In this document: piece after piece, positions 24,747 through 36,744 of the stretch
Numbering within the stretch: position 1 is the stretch's first letter
Layout: every line of letters starts with the position of its first letter
Assembly: GCA_038025085.1 (NCBI GenBank)
Contig: CM076147.1
Span: 26,761,001 to 26,825,000, forward strand
DNA: 64,000 bases
Reading direction: 5' to 3'
Origin: Tetragonia tetragonoides
Lineage: Eukaryota > Streptophyta > Magnoliopsida > Caryophyllales > Aizoaceae
The notes under the pieces: generated by a model
Databases searched by the model: none
Told to the model about the DNA's origin: nothing
Seen by the model: only the letters and a program-made list of their open reading frames with translations
Position numbers and translations under genes: made by a program

Positions 24747-25406
24747 TATATATATATATAATTTTGGGTAAGAGCGCCGATTATGTGACATGTGTCACAT
24801 TCTCACTGACTATTGTTTTTTATTTTGTCATTTTAATTTTATAGTGATCATTATGTTTATGTATTAAATGTAATAATAAAAGTTCCTATTTAATACTTGA
24901 GTATTTTTTAATTTAAATACTATTTTGAGTCATCACTTTTACTAATTTCTATACTTATGAGTATAAGAACCTTTTATTGAGTTTTATAATTGTGGGAACA
25001 AAAAAAGTATTTTGGCGAGGCAATATGTTTTGGGGGATAAGTGCGTGTAATTGCCTAATTTTACAGGGATAAGCGCATGTGTGACAATGACTACATATAA
25101 AGTCATCATTTTCAAGTTATAATATAATTGTGGGTATTACGTGGTAGGTGATATCTGACTAATATCTGCAGAGATAACCGTAAGTTATGTGACAATTAAC
25201 ATGTGGCTGATATTTGTGGAAAAAAGTGTATGTAGGTATATAGTTTTGGAAAAGATCGCAAGTAACGTGACAAGTTTCACAATTTAATTGGACATGAATT
25301 ATTTTTCAATTTTTGTTTTTATTTTGGTGAGTAATTAGTTGTCAACATCATGTAGTAATTGCTATTACCTATTCATATCCCTTTTTTTTTTAGATAGAGT
25401 TACATT

Positions 25407-25521
25407 TTTCGAGGGGAAAAACAAATTCATTCATAATAAAAAGTCATACGGCATCTACAAACGAAATCCAAATCAACAAGGTACAATTCTAAAATATTAG
25501 ATAACATTCGAATAATAAACC
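25407..25521 (-). mobile_element. 5'-truncated retroposon tail in Helitron F
   Basis: Absent from the aligned place in unit E and flanked by TACATT (25401-25406, 25522-25527). On the minus strand it ends with GACTTTTTATTATGAATGAA and an A-rich tail, like the 3' ends of the repeats at 55647 and 62174. Confidence 0.65.
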
Positions 25522-25932
25522 TACATTAATACAATCTAAAATGGCTTAATGTCCAGTTTTAATATTTTTAACACAAAAAAAACTTATATATTGGGTATAG
25601 ATTATATGATGAATATTTGGTGGAATAGATCCACATAATAATATATTAACATTTATATAGTTGTGGGTATAAGCGTAGGTAACGTACAAGTATCACATTT
25701 TGATGAAATACATATTATTTTCCCTTAATCTAGATAGTGAGTTGTCGCTATTTTTTTCCAATTGAAAGAATGTAAGTCCTTTAACTTTTAGATTTCAAAT
25801 ACTGAAATACACATTAATGAACAGACTGATCACACTGATGGTTGTTTAATAACAAGAGTTATATCAGTATGTATAAGCGTAGACTATTTAAAAATTGACT
25901 ACTCCCTATTTGTGGGGATAATCATCGTTAAT

Positions 25933-26646
25933 TAGGGGTGAGCGGGCTGATCCTGATCTGGCGATCCGAACCGGATCCTGTCCATTTTTTATCCAGAAAA
26001 GTGGATATCCGCTTCGCTTTTTTGGGACCCAAATAAGGGCGGATACGGATCGACCTTCTAAGAACTCCGGATATCCGTATCCACTCCGCATTTTTCAAAA
26101 AATTAAAAAATTCCAATTTTACAGCCGTATAATCAATTATGTGTGTATGGACTAGAAGTCTAGAACCCTAAAAAATTAAAAAAAATTCCAGTTTTACAGC
26201 CGTATATTAAATTTCAGAGCTAGATTGCTTTTGTTATATTGTTGTAGTTAACATAAAAAATGTGGACTTTAATAGTACATTTGGATAACCAGTCATGATT
26301 GTATTAAATTATGTTATATTGTTAACTTTGTATTATGTTTATTAAATTTGAAGCTTTGAAATTGGTACTCTTATAATTTTTGAGGTTATTTGGGCCCGAT
26401 TCGATATAATTTAGTAGTTAATCAGTCGCTCAGTTCAAAAAGTAAATGAAAACAGGAGAAAAGACGAAAAACTTAAAATGGATACGGATATTCGCTGATC
26501 CTCTCCGTTTAAACCGGATATCCGGAAAAGCGAGTATCCGCTTTAAAGCGGAGCGAATACGGATCAATATTTTGCTGATCCGGAAAAATGGATATCCGCT
26601 CCGCTTTCCAAAATCGGAGCGGATAATCCGCTTGTGCTCACCCCTA
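25933..26646. mobile_element. hAT-like MITE in Helitron F
   Basis: Ends TAGGGGTGAGC and GCTCACCCCTA; 8-bp duplication TCGTTAAT / TCGCTAAT (25925-25932, 26647-26654), one mismatch. Subterminal GGATATCCG and GCGGAT words are abundant. Unit E has the uninterrupted site. Open frames here are by-products of the repeated words. Confidence 0.92.
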
Positions 26647-26779
26647 TCGCTAATATGACAAGCATTAAATATTTGGTTACGTTTTATATGAATGTATACA
26701 CATAGGTTACACATAAATTTTGTAAGGATATGCTTAAATATAATTACACGGGTCACATTTGGAGTGACAATTTAATAAG

Positions 26780-26930
26780 CAGCAAGTCTTGGGACCAACT
26801 CACCAAAAAATGGAGTCACTATTTAGTAATGTAGGGGTCACTTATGGTAAGAAGTAACCCTTGTTTCATTGAAAAGTGACCCCCGTCTTATCAAAAGTTA
26901 AAAAAAGACCGTCTTATAGAAGTTTTTGTG
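26780..26930. mobile_element. 151-bp MITE with 9-bp target duplication
   Basis: Flanked by exact TTTAATAAG (26771-26779, 26931-26939); the aligned place in unit E is empty. It starts CAGCAAGTCTTGGGACC and ends with GACCGTCTTATAGAAG then TTTTTGTG. A second copy in opposite orientation lies at 36545-36695. The 9-bp duplication suggests a Mutator-like source. Confidence 0.85.
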
Positions 26931-27160
26931 TTTAATAAGTTATACTATGTGATGTACAATTGCAAGCTAACTAACAGAAGATAGATATTATTTTATTTTT
27001 TAACCGGAGAATGATGGGTGGTATGACATGTGTAACATTTCGACCAATAACTATTTTTCATTATTCTTTATATACATATGTATAATTTAAAAAATCCCAA
27101 AATTTTATTTGAACATAAAAAAAAGTGTTAAATAGGTCATTCGTGCCGATAAAGTCCTAG

Positions 27161-27734
27161 TTACTCTAATAATTAGAAGAAGAAATTATCGACCTGCTCA
27201 AAGTCACAATCCGCATTAGAATGACTAACAAAATCTGCCATTCAATGTTAAAAATTATGTAAATCGCCTCCTCTCTAATCTCTCACATCATCCTTCCCCT
27301 TCATCATCTATACCACCATTCAATTCTCTCTCTCCTCACCTTCTCATTAATCACAAATCCTAGATCTAATTTCTCCCCTTTTTCTCTCTCTTCTCTCTAA
27401 ATTATTCACTTCCCACAACACATCAATCTCACTCCAAATTCCAATGCCTAAATAAATAAAAAAAAACTCCACCAAACATGAGCTCCCAAAAAAAAGGAAA
27501 AAGAGGAAAGAGAAAAAGATTAAACTTGCGGCGCTTTCACTATCAGCTCTTCGGCGAACCAAAGCGTCGGAGATTTCGCCGGAGTGTTGTAGAGAGAGGA
27601 TGATGAATGAAGAGAGAAACAAATGTGATTACTTTTTTGTTTTGAATTTTTATGTGAGGAGTAAGGAGAGGGAGAGAAAGGGAGAGAATTGGATTTAAGT
27701 TGCCGGTCGCGTCCGCCAACTACGAGTCAAAACT
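27161..27734. other. Low-complexity region, possible gene remnant
   Basis: CT-rich on the plus strand, like a 5' UTR. A minus-strand frame at 27347-27622 includes SGEISDALVRRRADSESAAS, which looks protein-like, but I recognise no family and find no supporting exon. Confidence 0.35.
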
Positions 27735-27959
27735 AAAGGATGAAGTGTAAGTACAAGTGGTAAGTGTTCCACTCTCATAACTCAGTTGTCATAGGTTCGA
27801 ATTTTCATTTATATAGGGAGAATAAAACTTTGTAGAGATGGTATCCTCCTCTACTTGAGCGAGTCAGTTTACCAAAGATGGGTTGACTCGCCTAACGCGT
27901 GTGATTTACAAGCTATTGCATGCGTTCTTGTAGCCAAAAAAAAAAAAAAAAAAAATACA
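27735..27959 (+). mobile_element. tRNA-derived SINE
   Basis: Flanked by exact AGTCAAAACT (27725-27734, 27960-27969). Box A-like sequence AAGTGGTAAGTGTTCC and box B GGTTCGAATTTTC are correctly spaced. It ends in about 20 A before the second flank. Confidence 0.88.
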
Positions 27960-28229
27960 AGTCAAAACTCATAAAGTTTGAGAGAGGAGAGAGAAGATGC
28001 AAAGATAAGACATGTAAGAATAATAATTCCAAAAAATTGGTGATGGGCCAATGTAAAAATAAAGAAAATTCAAATTTCTGTGGGAAAATTCCAAAATTAT
28101 AAATATGGAATGTTTTTTGGTTCACGTGGAAAAATGAGGATTTAGATTTTAGCATGTTGTTTGGTTGGTTGGTTGAGGAAATTGGGGAAATTACGATTTT
28201 AGGCTTGTGAAAAGGTGGGAACTGGGAAG

Positions 28230-28821
28230 TAGGGATGATAATGGGGCGGGGCGGTAGTGGATATAGGTAGATCCATTCCCATATCCACCTGGATATTTTG
28301 ATTTCGTCACTCGCCCCATCCCCACTACGGGTTGGAAATCTCAAATCCACCCCCGCCCCATTTACCTGGCGGGTATCCACCTCCGCTTCATTTATCGGAA
28401 GGGTATCCATATCCGCTTTATATCCGCCCGAAAAGAAACGAAGTCCACATCTGGATCTACCTCAAATTCACCCTTACATAATTTGCAAGGAAAAATTTGA
28501 GCCTTTTGATAAACAATAGCATTAAACAATTTCATATATTTGGTAAAATAAGATTTTATATATTTATATTTTACATTTTTTATTTTTATTGGGTATGAGG
28601 CGGGGCAGATGGGTATGAGGCGGGGTGGGTAAGCGGGTATAAGGTGGGGGGGGACTCCGACGGGTATTCACTAGGGGAAGAAGGCAAACCACCTCCGCCC
28701 CATCCCCGCGGCGGTTTTGCTTTATCAAAACCATCCCCGCTCCAACCCCACCTAACACTCCTCCATCCCCGCCCCAACTGGGGCGGATGCGGGGCGATAT
28801 CCACCCCCACTGTCATCCCTA
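28230..28821. mobile_element. hAT-like MITE, GC-rich
   Basis: Ends TAGGGATGATAATGGGG and CCCCCACTGTCATCCCTA are inverted; perfect 8-bp duplication CTGGGAAG (28222-28229, 28822-28829). Packed with GGGGCGG and GGCGGGTATCC words. The proline-rich frames inside are artefacts of these. Confidence 0.92.
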
Positions 28822-28829
28822 CTGGGAAG

Positions 28830-29968
28830 TATGAGAGTGAGTGACGTGGTAGTGTTATAAAAAAATTAAAAATTGTTAAAGGGTTGGATTTTGGGGGATT
28901 TTATTTTACTTGTACACACTCTTGTCGGGAAACGCCAGGAAAGAAGCAAGGAGGGAACATTGGTTATTTGCTTTTTCAGTTTTTTCAGTTCATAGTTCTC
29001 TTTTTGTCGATAGTTGCTAGTGTGGCTGAGAACCTTATGACTCCTACTGGTAACCCTTAGGTTGTGGTCATCACCACCACTATTCTTTTCTTTTCTATTT
29101 CTAAAAGTTCCTATACAAATGAGGATAGAATCATCTTCTTTTCAACGGGATGGTGTTAAAAAAGACATGAATGGAATAGAACGAAACGACATGAAAAGAT
29201 GAGAAACGCAATGGAACTGCGCAGAGCGGAACAGAACATGTTGCAGGCCTTGTCTTGTTTCCCCCATTTCTTTCTTCTCACATGATCTGAGTCGTCTGAG
29301 TTACAAGAAGAAAATACAGACTACAGTATTTCTTGTATATCTGGACATTTCAACTTCATTAACCAGTCGCGATTTCTTTGATTATCGATCATTGCATTTC
29401 TGTACTGAAACCATAAGCTGCTGCTTTTCTTCCATGCGACAACGAAGACTCGTCATTGAGCAGTCCCGCTCAGCCTTTAGCGTGTCACATATGGTACACA
29501 GTAGTCCGTATGCCGTAAGCCCGTCGGCTGTAGGAGAGCACTAATGTAACTCGACCTTTAACTCAAACCAACCTTCTACTGTTCCACAGCAGTTCTTCCT
29601 TTCATTTTACCAAATGTACTTCACATTGTACTGTATTTGTATCTAATTCTCAAACTCTGCAGGAGCATCCTGTAAATTTCAGAGCATTTCTTCACCATAC
29701 TTCCTCAAAATAGCTAGACAATTGATATCAATCATCTTGCGCTTTCACATTGTTCATTGATTACAAATTAAACTCCGGAGAACTCTTTACTACTGAACTG
29801 TACGGTATATATAGTTAAATCCTTTTTCGTATCATACAGCAAATGTGCATCATGTATATACTTTTTGATTATGAAATGGACAATTTGGGTTTTGCTGAGT
29901 TCCCAAGAGAGGTGAATAGAAAAGGAATATAACAAAAAACTGTTGCGACCATTTTTCATCCTGAAGAA
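28830..29968. other. Intergenic, with transposon scraps
   Basis: 29150-29240 has AATGGAATAGAACGAAACG-like words that recur at 62995-63080. A minus-strand frame at 29382-29527 with several Cys is preceded by a CTACAG acceptor-like site, but no partner exon was found. The part next to 29969 likely holds the 3' UTR of the following gene. Confidence 0.4.
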
Positions 29969-32900
29969 CTATGAAGCCATTTCAATAGCTTGAATGCACT
30001 CGAGCACGGTTGCTTTATTGGACATGGCAGCCATTAGAGCTTCATGAACTGCTTTATTATTCTTCAAGAGGGATCCAGCAAACAGTGCCTGAATAAAGTT
30101 GATATATTCAGCAAGAAGCAACCCAGAAAAATGAAGAAGAAAGAATACTGAACTACTTACAGCCCATCGAGTCAGGTTCTGTTGCTGTTCTTTGCTAGGG
30201 GTTGGTTTACTCCTATTTATAAATCTCTAAAGAGAAGAAATCAAGAGCAAATATCAGAAACTTGCCCTTTAGTAAAATACTGTAATATAATTCAGCTCAT
30301 GAGCTTATGAATAATTGCCACAAATTTAAGCATGGATGTAAAGTACATGATGACACATCACACATTCACACACCTGAAGACTGAAAAGATCAGCAGATTG
30401 ACCAATAACCTTGTCATATGTAAGCCCTTCGGCCGCCAGCCCAGCCATTGATACAACAGCCAACCTAAGCATGCAACATTCAACTAAGATTTTCATTATG
30501 CATTTCGAACTATATGGTACAGAGTTATCGGATAAAGGGAAGGAATTCAAGACTTCAAGATTTACTTCCCCTCCCCATTTCCCACAATAGGACCATGGCC
30601 ACTGGTGAAATAATTAGACCCTATTAATCCAACCCTTAACTCAGTAAGTAGAGTATGATAATCTAATGGAATAGGCAATGGCGAGAAAACCCGGATGTTA
30701 AAACATATAGAGAACTTAAAACCAAACAAAGAACTCTCCTAATAACTTGCAATGTTTATAGCAATGACAGAGTCACTGGCTAGGTAAAGGTTCGTTAATG
30801 ACCTGTCTAGCTCCTTGGCATCAAGCTGCCCACTGTATATAAGCTTCTCCAACTTGTCATTGATGAGGTTTACATGCTCTTTTCCGATATCCAGTGAATA
30901 GCTCAAAATTGGTAGGCCAAGCAAATAGGCAACTGTTAGCAACAATCATGATGTCTTATTATTGATTGAGAAGAGCAATTTTGAGCAGAAAGGTAGTGGA
31001 TATTGATGTAAAAACGATGTTTAATGGTGGTACATGACGTACTTAAACAAATAATGAGTTACTAGACATACTAGTCGACAATTATTCAACTTGACATGTT
31101 ATCAGTAGCAAAAGCTATCCCACTGATTTCTTTCGGGAAACATCCCATACAACTTGTGCAGAAAATTGTAAGCTTGAGACAAAGCCGTTACCTAAAAAGT
31201 GAGCTGCTTCATGTCTGGCAATCCTGTCCTGATAATCAGGAAAAAATGTTGAGAACCCACTAATGGCTGCCTGGAGAAGCCTGCAACAAGAGATATCAAG
31301 TTTGAGATTAACTTGATCAATTAGAAGTTGGCATAGACTCAAAGAAGCAAAAGAACAAGAGAAGAGGATACGGAATGACTTATAAAATATATATGCATCT
31401 GCATGGACAATATTTCATCAACATTATTTAAAACTTGATACATTTACTACAAGACATCTGGAAGCATTCAGCCACAGTATTACTTACCCAGGTGCAGTGC
31501 TCCCCACACCCAAAACCACTAGGGATATGCTTCCAATCAGATATGGAACAAAGAAGCCCCAGTCCTTTTACAAAAACATGATTGTCTCATTAGTGCGACA
31601 CATACAATGAAACATGAACTAAAAAAACAAGACATCTTTTGTTTTTCTAAATGAGTTCTTGAATAAAGAAACAAAATCTACATATAACATGCCAAAAATC
31701 TTGCACTAGTTAAACTACAATTGAGGACAGAATGAGCGAGATCATCATCACAGAACATAAGATGTGTCATCAATCATAAGCATATAGCATGAGCACTAGA
31801 GTTCTAGTCTACAAATATATACCTCCACTTATACTAAAACGTATCTTGGGTATATACCCTTTTGCATAATGAAATAAAAGAAGCGGCTGAAAGACTTCTT
31901 TGGGTGAGACATCCTTAATCGGAAAGGTACCCATTTGCATAATGCCATAAAAGAAGATGCTAAAAGACTTGTTTGAGAAGCTTCCACAGTATTGCCTTGA
32001 TATCAATATCATAGCCCACTACTTCAGTGCCAACACAATACACTACATTCTCCCATAAACCAAACTATTGAAGCACCCCCTTGCTAATCTTCTTCAGTAG
32101 ATTCTCACCATTAAAATATAAATGTGAATTTCATTATTGACCTGTAAGTTTAATGAAGTTAAACAGCTTAGGATGTATTTCCTGAGTTCCCTTTCTCTTT
32201 TTCCGCATCAGAAAGTGCATTTAAATGATTTAATGTTAGGATCCTGTTCATTTTGTCTCTACAAAGGAGCAACGTTATGAGACCAAGCTTGACCAACTTA
32301 ATCTGTAGATCAGATTTTTAAAACTTAAAAAGACTGCTACAATTCACAGCATCATGGTGGAACTGTTGAACTGCTTAAATCAAAATTCTGATGTCTGCTA
32401 ACATACTGACATAACTATTTAGTAAATTTCAATGCGTGGAAGAAGAAACTAAACCCTTTTTACATTTTGCATGCAAAAGTCTAGCAATACTACATCTTAC
32501 GAGAAAATGAGCTGAGATTTTAAGTTATTGAGATATGAAGATGTAATTTACCCCTGGAAGTTGGCCAGCAAGAACGCCTAAAAACCCTGTTGTTCCCACC
32601 ACCGTAAAAAGGAATGCTGCCTGCATTACTGAAAATTATCATGTTGATGAATACTGGTTCAGAATTCAGAGCCGTCATTTAAAAATGCTAAAGTAGAAAT
32701 TAAAGTTCAACTAACAATGACAGTCATAATGAGCTTCAGCTACTAGAGACAGTGAGGTAGGAGCCACATCCACCGAATTAAAGTGGACAATTCATGCCAC
32801 AAGGTGGTCATTTACTCATTTCAGTCTCCTTTTGCTTCAATCCTAAAGTTAGGATGGTTCAGAAGATTTTCAATATGAGAAAGCATTTTCCTGTGATTGG

Positions 32901-35355
32901 GGAGTCCGGCAGTGGAGTAGAGTTATGATATTGGATAGATTTTCGATTAGCAAGTGTTATGCACCATGGTCAGTCCAGTACAGTGCCATCGTAGAATTTA
33001 ATGTGCTCTAGTGCTGCGAGATCTTAACCAGTGTTTATATTGCGGGTCAGCTCGCATGGTAGACTCAGAACAAAGGATGTCATTGCCTGTTGGAGATACC
33101 ATGTAATGCTGTCTGTGTGTTAGTGGAAGCCAGGCAAAAACGATGGAGCACTTGGTGTTTGAGTGCCCTTTTTTCAGATTATTTGGCAGACCATTTCTGG
33201 AGGCCGGGTTTTCAGAGGAGCATACTCTCTTCGTCCCAAGAGTGTGATCGGGTGCTTAGAGTCTCTAAGCCCTAAGGCTTAAACTGCTAAGGCAGAAGCT
33301 GTGAAGATGTGATGTGCTTTACTGAAGTTGCATATGCTCTGTGGATTGATAGAAATACAAGAGTATTTCAAGACAGGAAGACTGAAGGAGGAGCTCTGGT
33401 GAAGCAGTTGCAGTATCAAGCTTATGTGAGAGTGCAAGGCCATGTGAAGCTACAGAACTTCCTAGCTAGTTTAGAAGTTTGAGTCAATTGTTTTGTTGCT
33501 CATATCTTTGTAACCAGAACAGTGGGTATAAGAAACCCTTCCTAGAAGGTCGGCTTATATCTACTGTACTGTTGTTTGGGTCTCGTGCTTTGCTGAGTGT
33601 GCTGTTTTATAGGAGTTGAGGATGTTCTTTGAGAGGTTCATTAGTGAAACCTGGGCTGTAATTCTCTTTTGGTGATTAATGAAACCAATCTTTAATTGTC
33701 CCAATAAAAAAGAAAAAGAAAGCTAACTAACAGGTGATTGTTTTTCTGCTTCAATATGCTTTACTACTGAAGTATGTATACTTACATCATTTCTAACACT
33801 TGGGATAGCAAGGTTCTCAGCATTCTTTATTCCAAGAGTTGTGAGCTCACGAAGTGATGTCTGCACATAAATGAGGAGGACCTTAATTTTCTTCAAACAA
33901 ACAACGTCTTGGAAACAGTACCTAGAATATAACCAAAGTTATGGAGCAACAACTCAATGAGTGATTATATTATCACTCACATCAGTATGTATCTGTTGAT
34001 GACGCTATCCTGTGAGTTGAATTTCAAATGAGTACATGCTATTATGAGGCACTTACTGTTCGACGAGAGACATACGGCTGGGAGCTCCATCTTTTGGCCC
34101 AACCAACTTCACTTAATTGATCAAGTGCCTCCTTAACAGCATCACTGTCCTTCTGCATAAGGTGTTCTTAAATCCTCAGTAAGTAGTAATTTTTCAGCTT
34201 GAATCTCAAGCATGCGTTCTTGTCAGAAGTATACAACAATTTCACCAAGAAAACATGAGAATTGCTTGTTGATATGACACTAAACACTATAAGATAGGCT
34301 CTCGGGTTAGGAAAATGTATTGGAAAATAATTAGAACTAAAAACTCCTTAAAACAATATGCAAGTGCTGTATATATTTTTTGCTCGTCATATAAATGATG
34401 TATATATGATACATATGCAACAGCAAGATTACAGAAGACATGAAGTTTAGCTGAAGAAATTTGTAGCTCACAATATACAAACATACTATTTGGCAATTAA
34501 CTCAGCTGCCAATGCCAACATATGCAGCTAGCAATAGCATGCATCACCAATAAAAATCCTACTCCTCTCAAGTTTGAAGATTTTCTATGAAAAGTCAAAT
34601 TCGAATACTTGAAGAATCAACAAACTCTCATTGAAAACACAATTACAGCAGAGCATTATGAATATAAAATCAAATTGGTATGAAACTACAATGCAAATTA
34701 AGAACCAACCTAGCTTGCAATTAGATAATTGCTGGAGCTCAATTTGAAAACAAAAATCATGCAAACAGGTAATTAAAGATCACATCACACATCACACAAC
34801 TCAGCACCAAAATTCTATTCAAAAAGTAACAAATTTCGACCAAAAGTAGCAACAAGTATAAAATTCTACAACAATTGAGCCCAACAAGAAGAAATTTTGA
34901 GTCTTTCAAACAAATGTATTCATCCAAAACAAAACAAAAAATTATCATAAAAGGGTAAAGTTAGTAGATTAAGAGATGCGCAGAAAAATGAGACCTACCC
35001 AGATGCTATTTGTACATTTTCCTTTTGTGGGTAATTTGTTCATTTCATTAAATCATACATTCATTCATTCATTCATTCATTCATTCATTCTATCATGAGA
35101 GAGAGAGAGAGAGAAAGAGAGAACCTTTGCAATGGCGGATTCAAGAGCGGTGAAGTCAACAGTAAGTGGAGCAGGAGAAGAAGAAGATGATGATGAGGAG
35201 CAGGTGACAATGGTGAGGCGTTTGTTGCGGTGAGAGGTGTTGATAATGGTCGAACTAAATCGGTTTTTGTTGTTGTTGCTGTAAGTGTGATTGTAATGAG
35301 TCGATTTGGAGAGAGAAACAACGGCAGTCACTGGAAGGTCTGGAACCACTGACAT
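29969..35355 (-). CDS. Chloroplast M41/FtsH-like membrane metalloprotease-like protein (VIR3/At5g27290-type), ten exons
   Basis: Exons (minus): 35355-35125, 34152-34057, 33860-33786, 32620-32552, 31564-31488, 31280-31192, 30932-30803, 30464-30374, 30226-30161, 30088-29969. Phases agree and all introns are GT-AG; the product is 347 residues. Residues 1 to about 60 are rich in Ser/Thr/Asn/Arg with almost no acids, a likely chloroplast transit peptide. KDSDAVKEALDQL follows, then two membrane segments at about 135-157 and 158-183. HEAAH (206-210) is the zinc-binding HEXXH motif, and SMAGLAAEGLTYDKVIGQSADL (written in full at 261-282) ends with the Asp expected as third metal ligand in M41 proteases. 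No AAA+ ATPase domain is present, unlike true FtsH. Related Arabidopsis proteins include VIRESCENT3, needed for normal chloroplast development; the orthologue is my inference. The exon 7 donor is GTCATT, unusual but required by frame and homology. Confidence 0.9.
32880..33720 (+). mobile_element. LINE 3' fragment in an intron, antisense to the host gene
   Basis: Plus-strand reading gives the zinc-knuckle (zf-RVT) of plant LINEs, with CCLCVSGSQAKTMEHLVFEC near 33110-33165, then CFTEVAYALWIDRNTRVFQD around 33315-33375, with stops and shifts. It ends TGATTAATGAAACC followed by an A-rich tail at about 33705-33720. It lies in the intron between exons 3 and 4. Confidence 0.82.
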
Positions 35356-35564
35356 TTCCCTTTCCCTTCACTTCCACACCCTTCCCTCTCCAGATAAGGT
35401 TCTGCTTTCGCACCACCAACTGTCTCTTGCGCAGTTTGCCCTGCTTCTAATAATGCCTTCTATAACCAACCATTTGTTAAGTAATAATAATTAATAATAT
35501 CATAATAAATAAATAATAATAATAATATTAAGATTAATATTAATAACAATAAAAATAAAAATAA

Positions 35565-35567
35565 TTG

Positions 35568-35629
<62 letters not shown>

Positions 35630-35712
35630 GTTGTTGTTGTTATTATTATTATTATTATCATTGTTGTTCTTAGTACAATTATTATTGTTAGTATTATTAT
35701 TAAATATTATTA

Positions 35713-35750
<38 letters not shown>

Positions 35751-35842
35751 ATACTAATAATAATAGAAATAATAATAATAATAATAATAATAGTATTTAT
35801 TAATAATAAAAATAATAAGAATAATAAAAATAAAAATAAAAA

Positions 35843-35913
<71 letters not shown>

Positions 35914-35960
35914 TATTATTAAATATTATTATTATTATTATTATTATTAATAACAGTGAA
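35565..35960. repeat. Compound ATT / AAT / TTG microsatellite
   Basis: About 390 bp made almost only of TTA/ATT units, then AAT units, then TTG blocks (35629-35640, 35881-35910) and ATT again. It starts about 210 bp upstream of the protease-like gene's ATG. The long Leu/Ile open frame through it is an artefact. Confidence 0.95.
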
Positions 35961-36120
35961 AATTAAACAATTTTCAATTTTTCTCAGTTTCTCCCAGTTT
36001 TTGCCAGTTTCTCCAAGTTTGACCCAGTTTTCCCCAATTTTTCCCAGTTACTAATTAAACTTTCCAGTTTTCACCAGTTTTGTCCCGTTTCTCCCAGTTA
36101 CCAGTTCTAGTTTCCAGTTG
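35961..36120. repeat. Degenerate minisatellite, TTTCTCCCAG-like units
   Basis: At least ten units of 11-13 bp around the core TTTCTCCCAG / TTTTGCCAG / TTTGACCCAG run directly on from the microsatellite. Interruptions occur near 36050. Confidence 0.85.
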
Positions 36121-36451
36121 AAAAGAACGAGCTCTCAAGAGTGTAAGTTAAAACCAAGAGTGTTAAGTTAAAGCCAATCAATCAATGTCTGCCTATAAAG
36201 TTTACATTTTTCAAGAGTTTTGAGCCATAAAACAGAGGGGGAAAAAATAACAAAAAAATAATATTTTTTGAGATTTTATGGTAAAAAAAAACTAAAAGAT
36301 AGACTTTGATAGAGTTAGAATAATAGTATAAAGGTTAAATTAGATTTAAGATAGAATTTGACAGAGTTAGAATTATAACAAACATCGTCCCTGGCCAAAC
36401 ATCTGATCAATGCATGAGTATTGTAATTTATGTAGGAGACTCAATTATCTT

Positions 36452-36454
<3 letters not shown>

Positions 36455-36549
<95 letters not shown>

Positions 36550-36693
36550 TTCTATAAGACGGTTTTTTCATAATTTTTGGTGAGACAAGGGCCACTTTTC
36601 AATGAAACTAGGGTCACTGCTCACCATAAGTGACCCCTATATTTTCAAATAGTGACCCTATTTTTCAGTGAATTGGTCTCACACAAGACATGC

Positions 36694-36742
<49 letters not shown>
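36455..36742. repeat. (AT)n microsatellite split by a MITE
   Basis: About 90 bp of pure AT at 36455-36544 and about 45 bp at 36696-36741 flank the MITE at 36545-36695. They were probably one array before the insertion. Confidence 0.9.
36545..36695. mobile_element. Second copy of the 151-bp MITE
   Basis: Reverse-oriented relative of 26780-26930: starts AAAACTTCTATAAGACGG and ends CACAAGACATGCTG, with the same inner words GTGACCCCTA and CACTTTTCAATGAAAC. The AT surroundings hide the target duplication. Confidence 0.82.

Positions 36743-36744
<2 letters not shown>

Larger units (their letters stand above)
24747..27160 (+). mobile_element. Helitron unit F (family I), second of the pair, with three nested insertions
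   Basis: Begins TATATATATATATAATTTTGGG with no TC, then GTAAGAGCGCCGATTATGTG, aligning with unit E throughout. Ends CGTGCCGATAAAGTCCTAG with proper CTAG (27157-27160) followed by host T. Interrupted by a retroposon tail (25407-25521), a hAT element (25933-26646) and a 151-bp MITE (26780-26930). Without these it is about the length of unit E. Non-coding. Confidence 0.8.

Noticed and set aside
25906..26116. Overlapping open frames rich in RIRIS-type residues
   Set aside because: They are translations of GGATATCCG words in the hAT element.
28564..28844. Proline-rich proteins on both strands
   Set aside because: They are read from GGGGCGG words inside a hAT element with a perfect 8-bp duplication.
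29382..29527. Cys-rich minus-strand frame as a last exon
   Set aside because: There is an acceptor-like CTACAG, but the neighbouring gene ends at 29969 and no partner exon fits.
35565..35966. 133-codon open frame of Leu, Ile, Val and Asn
   Set aside because: It is a translation of the ATT/TTG microsatellite and has no other content.
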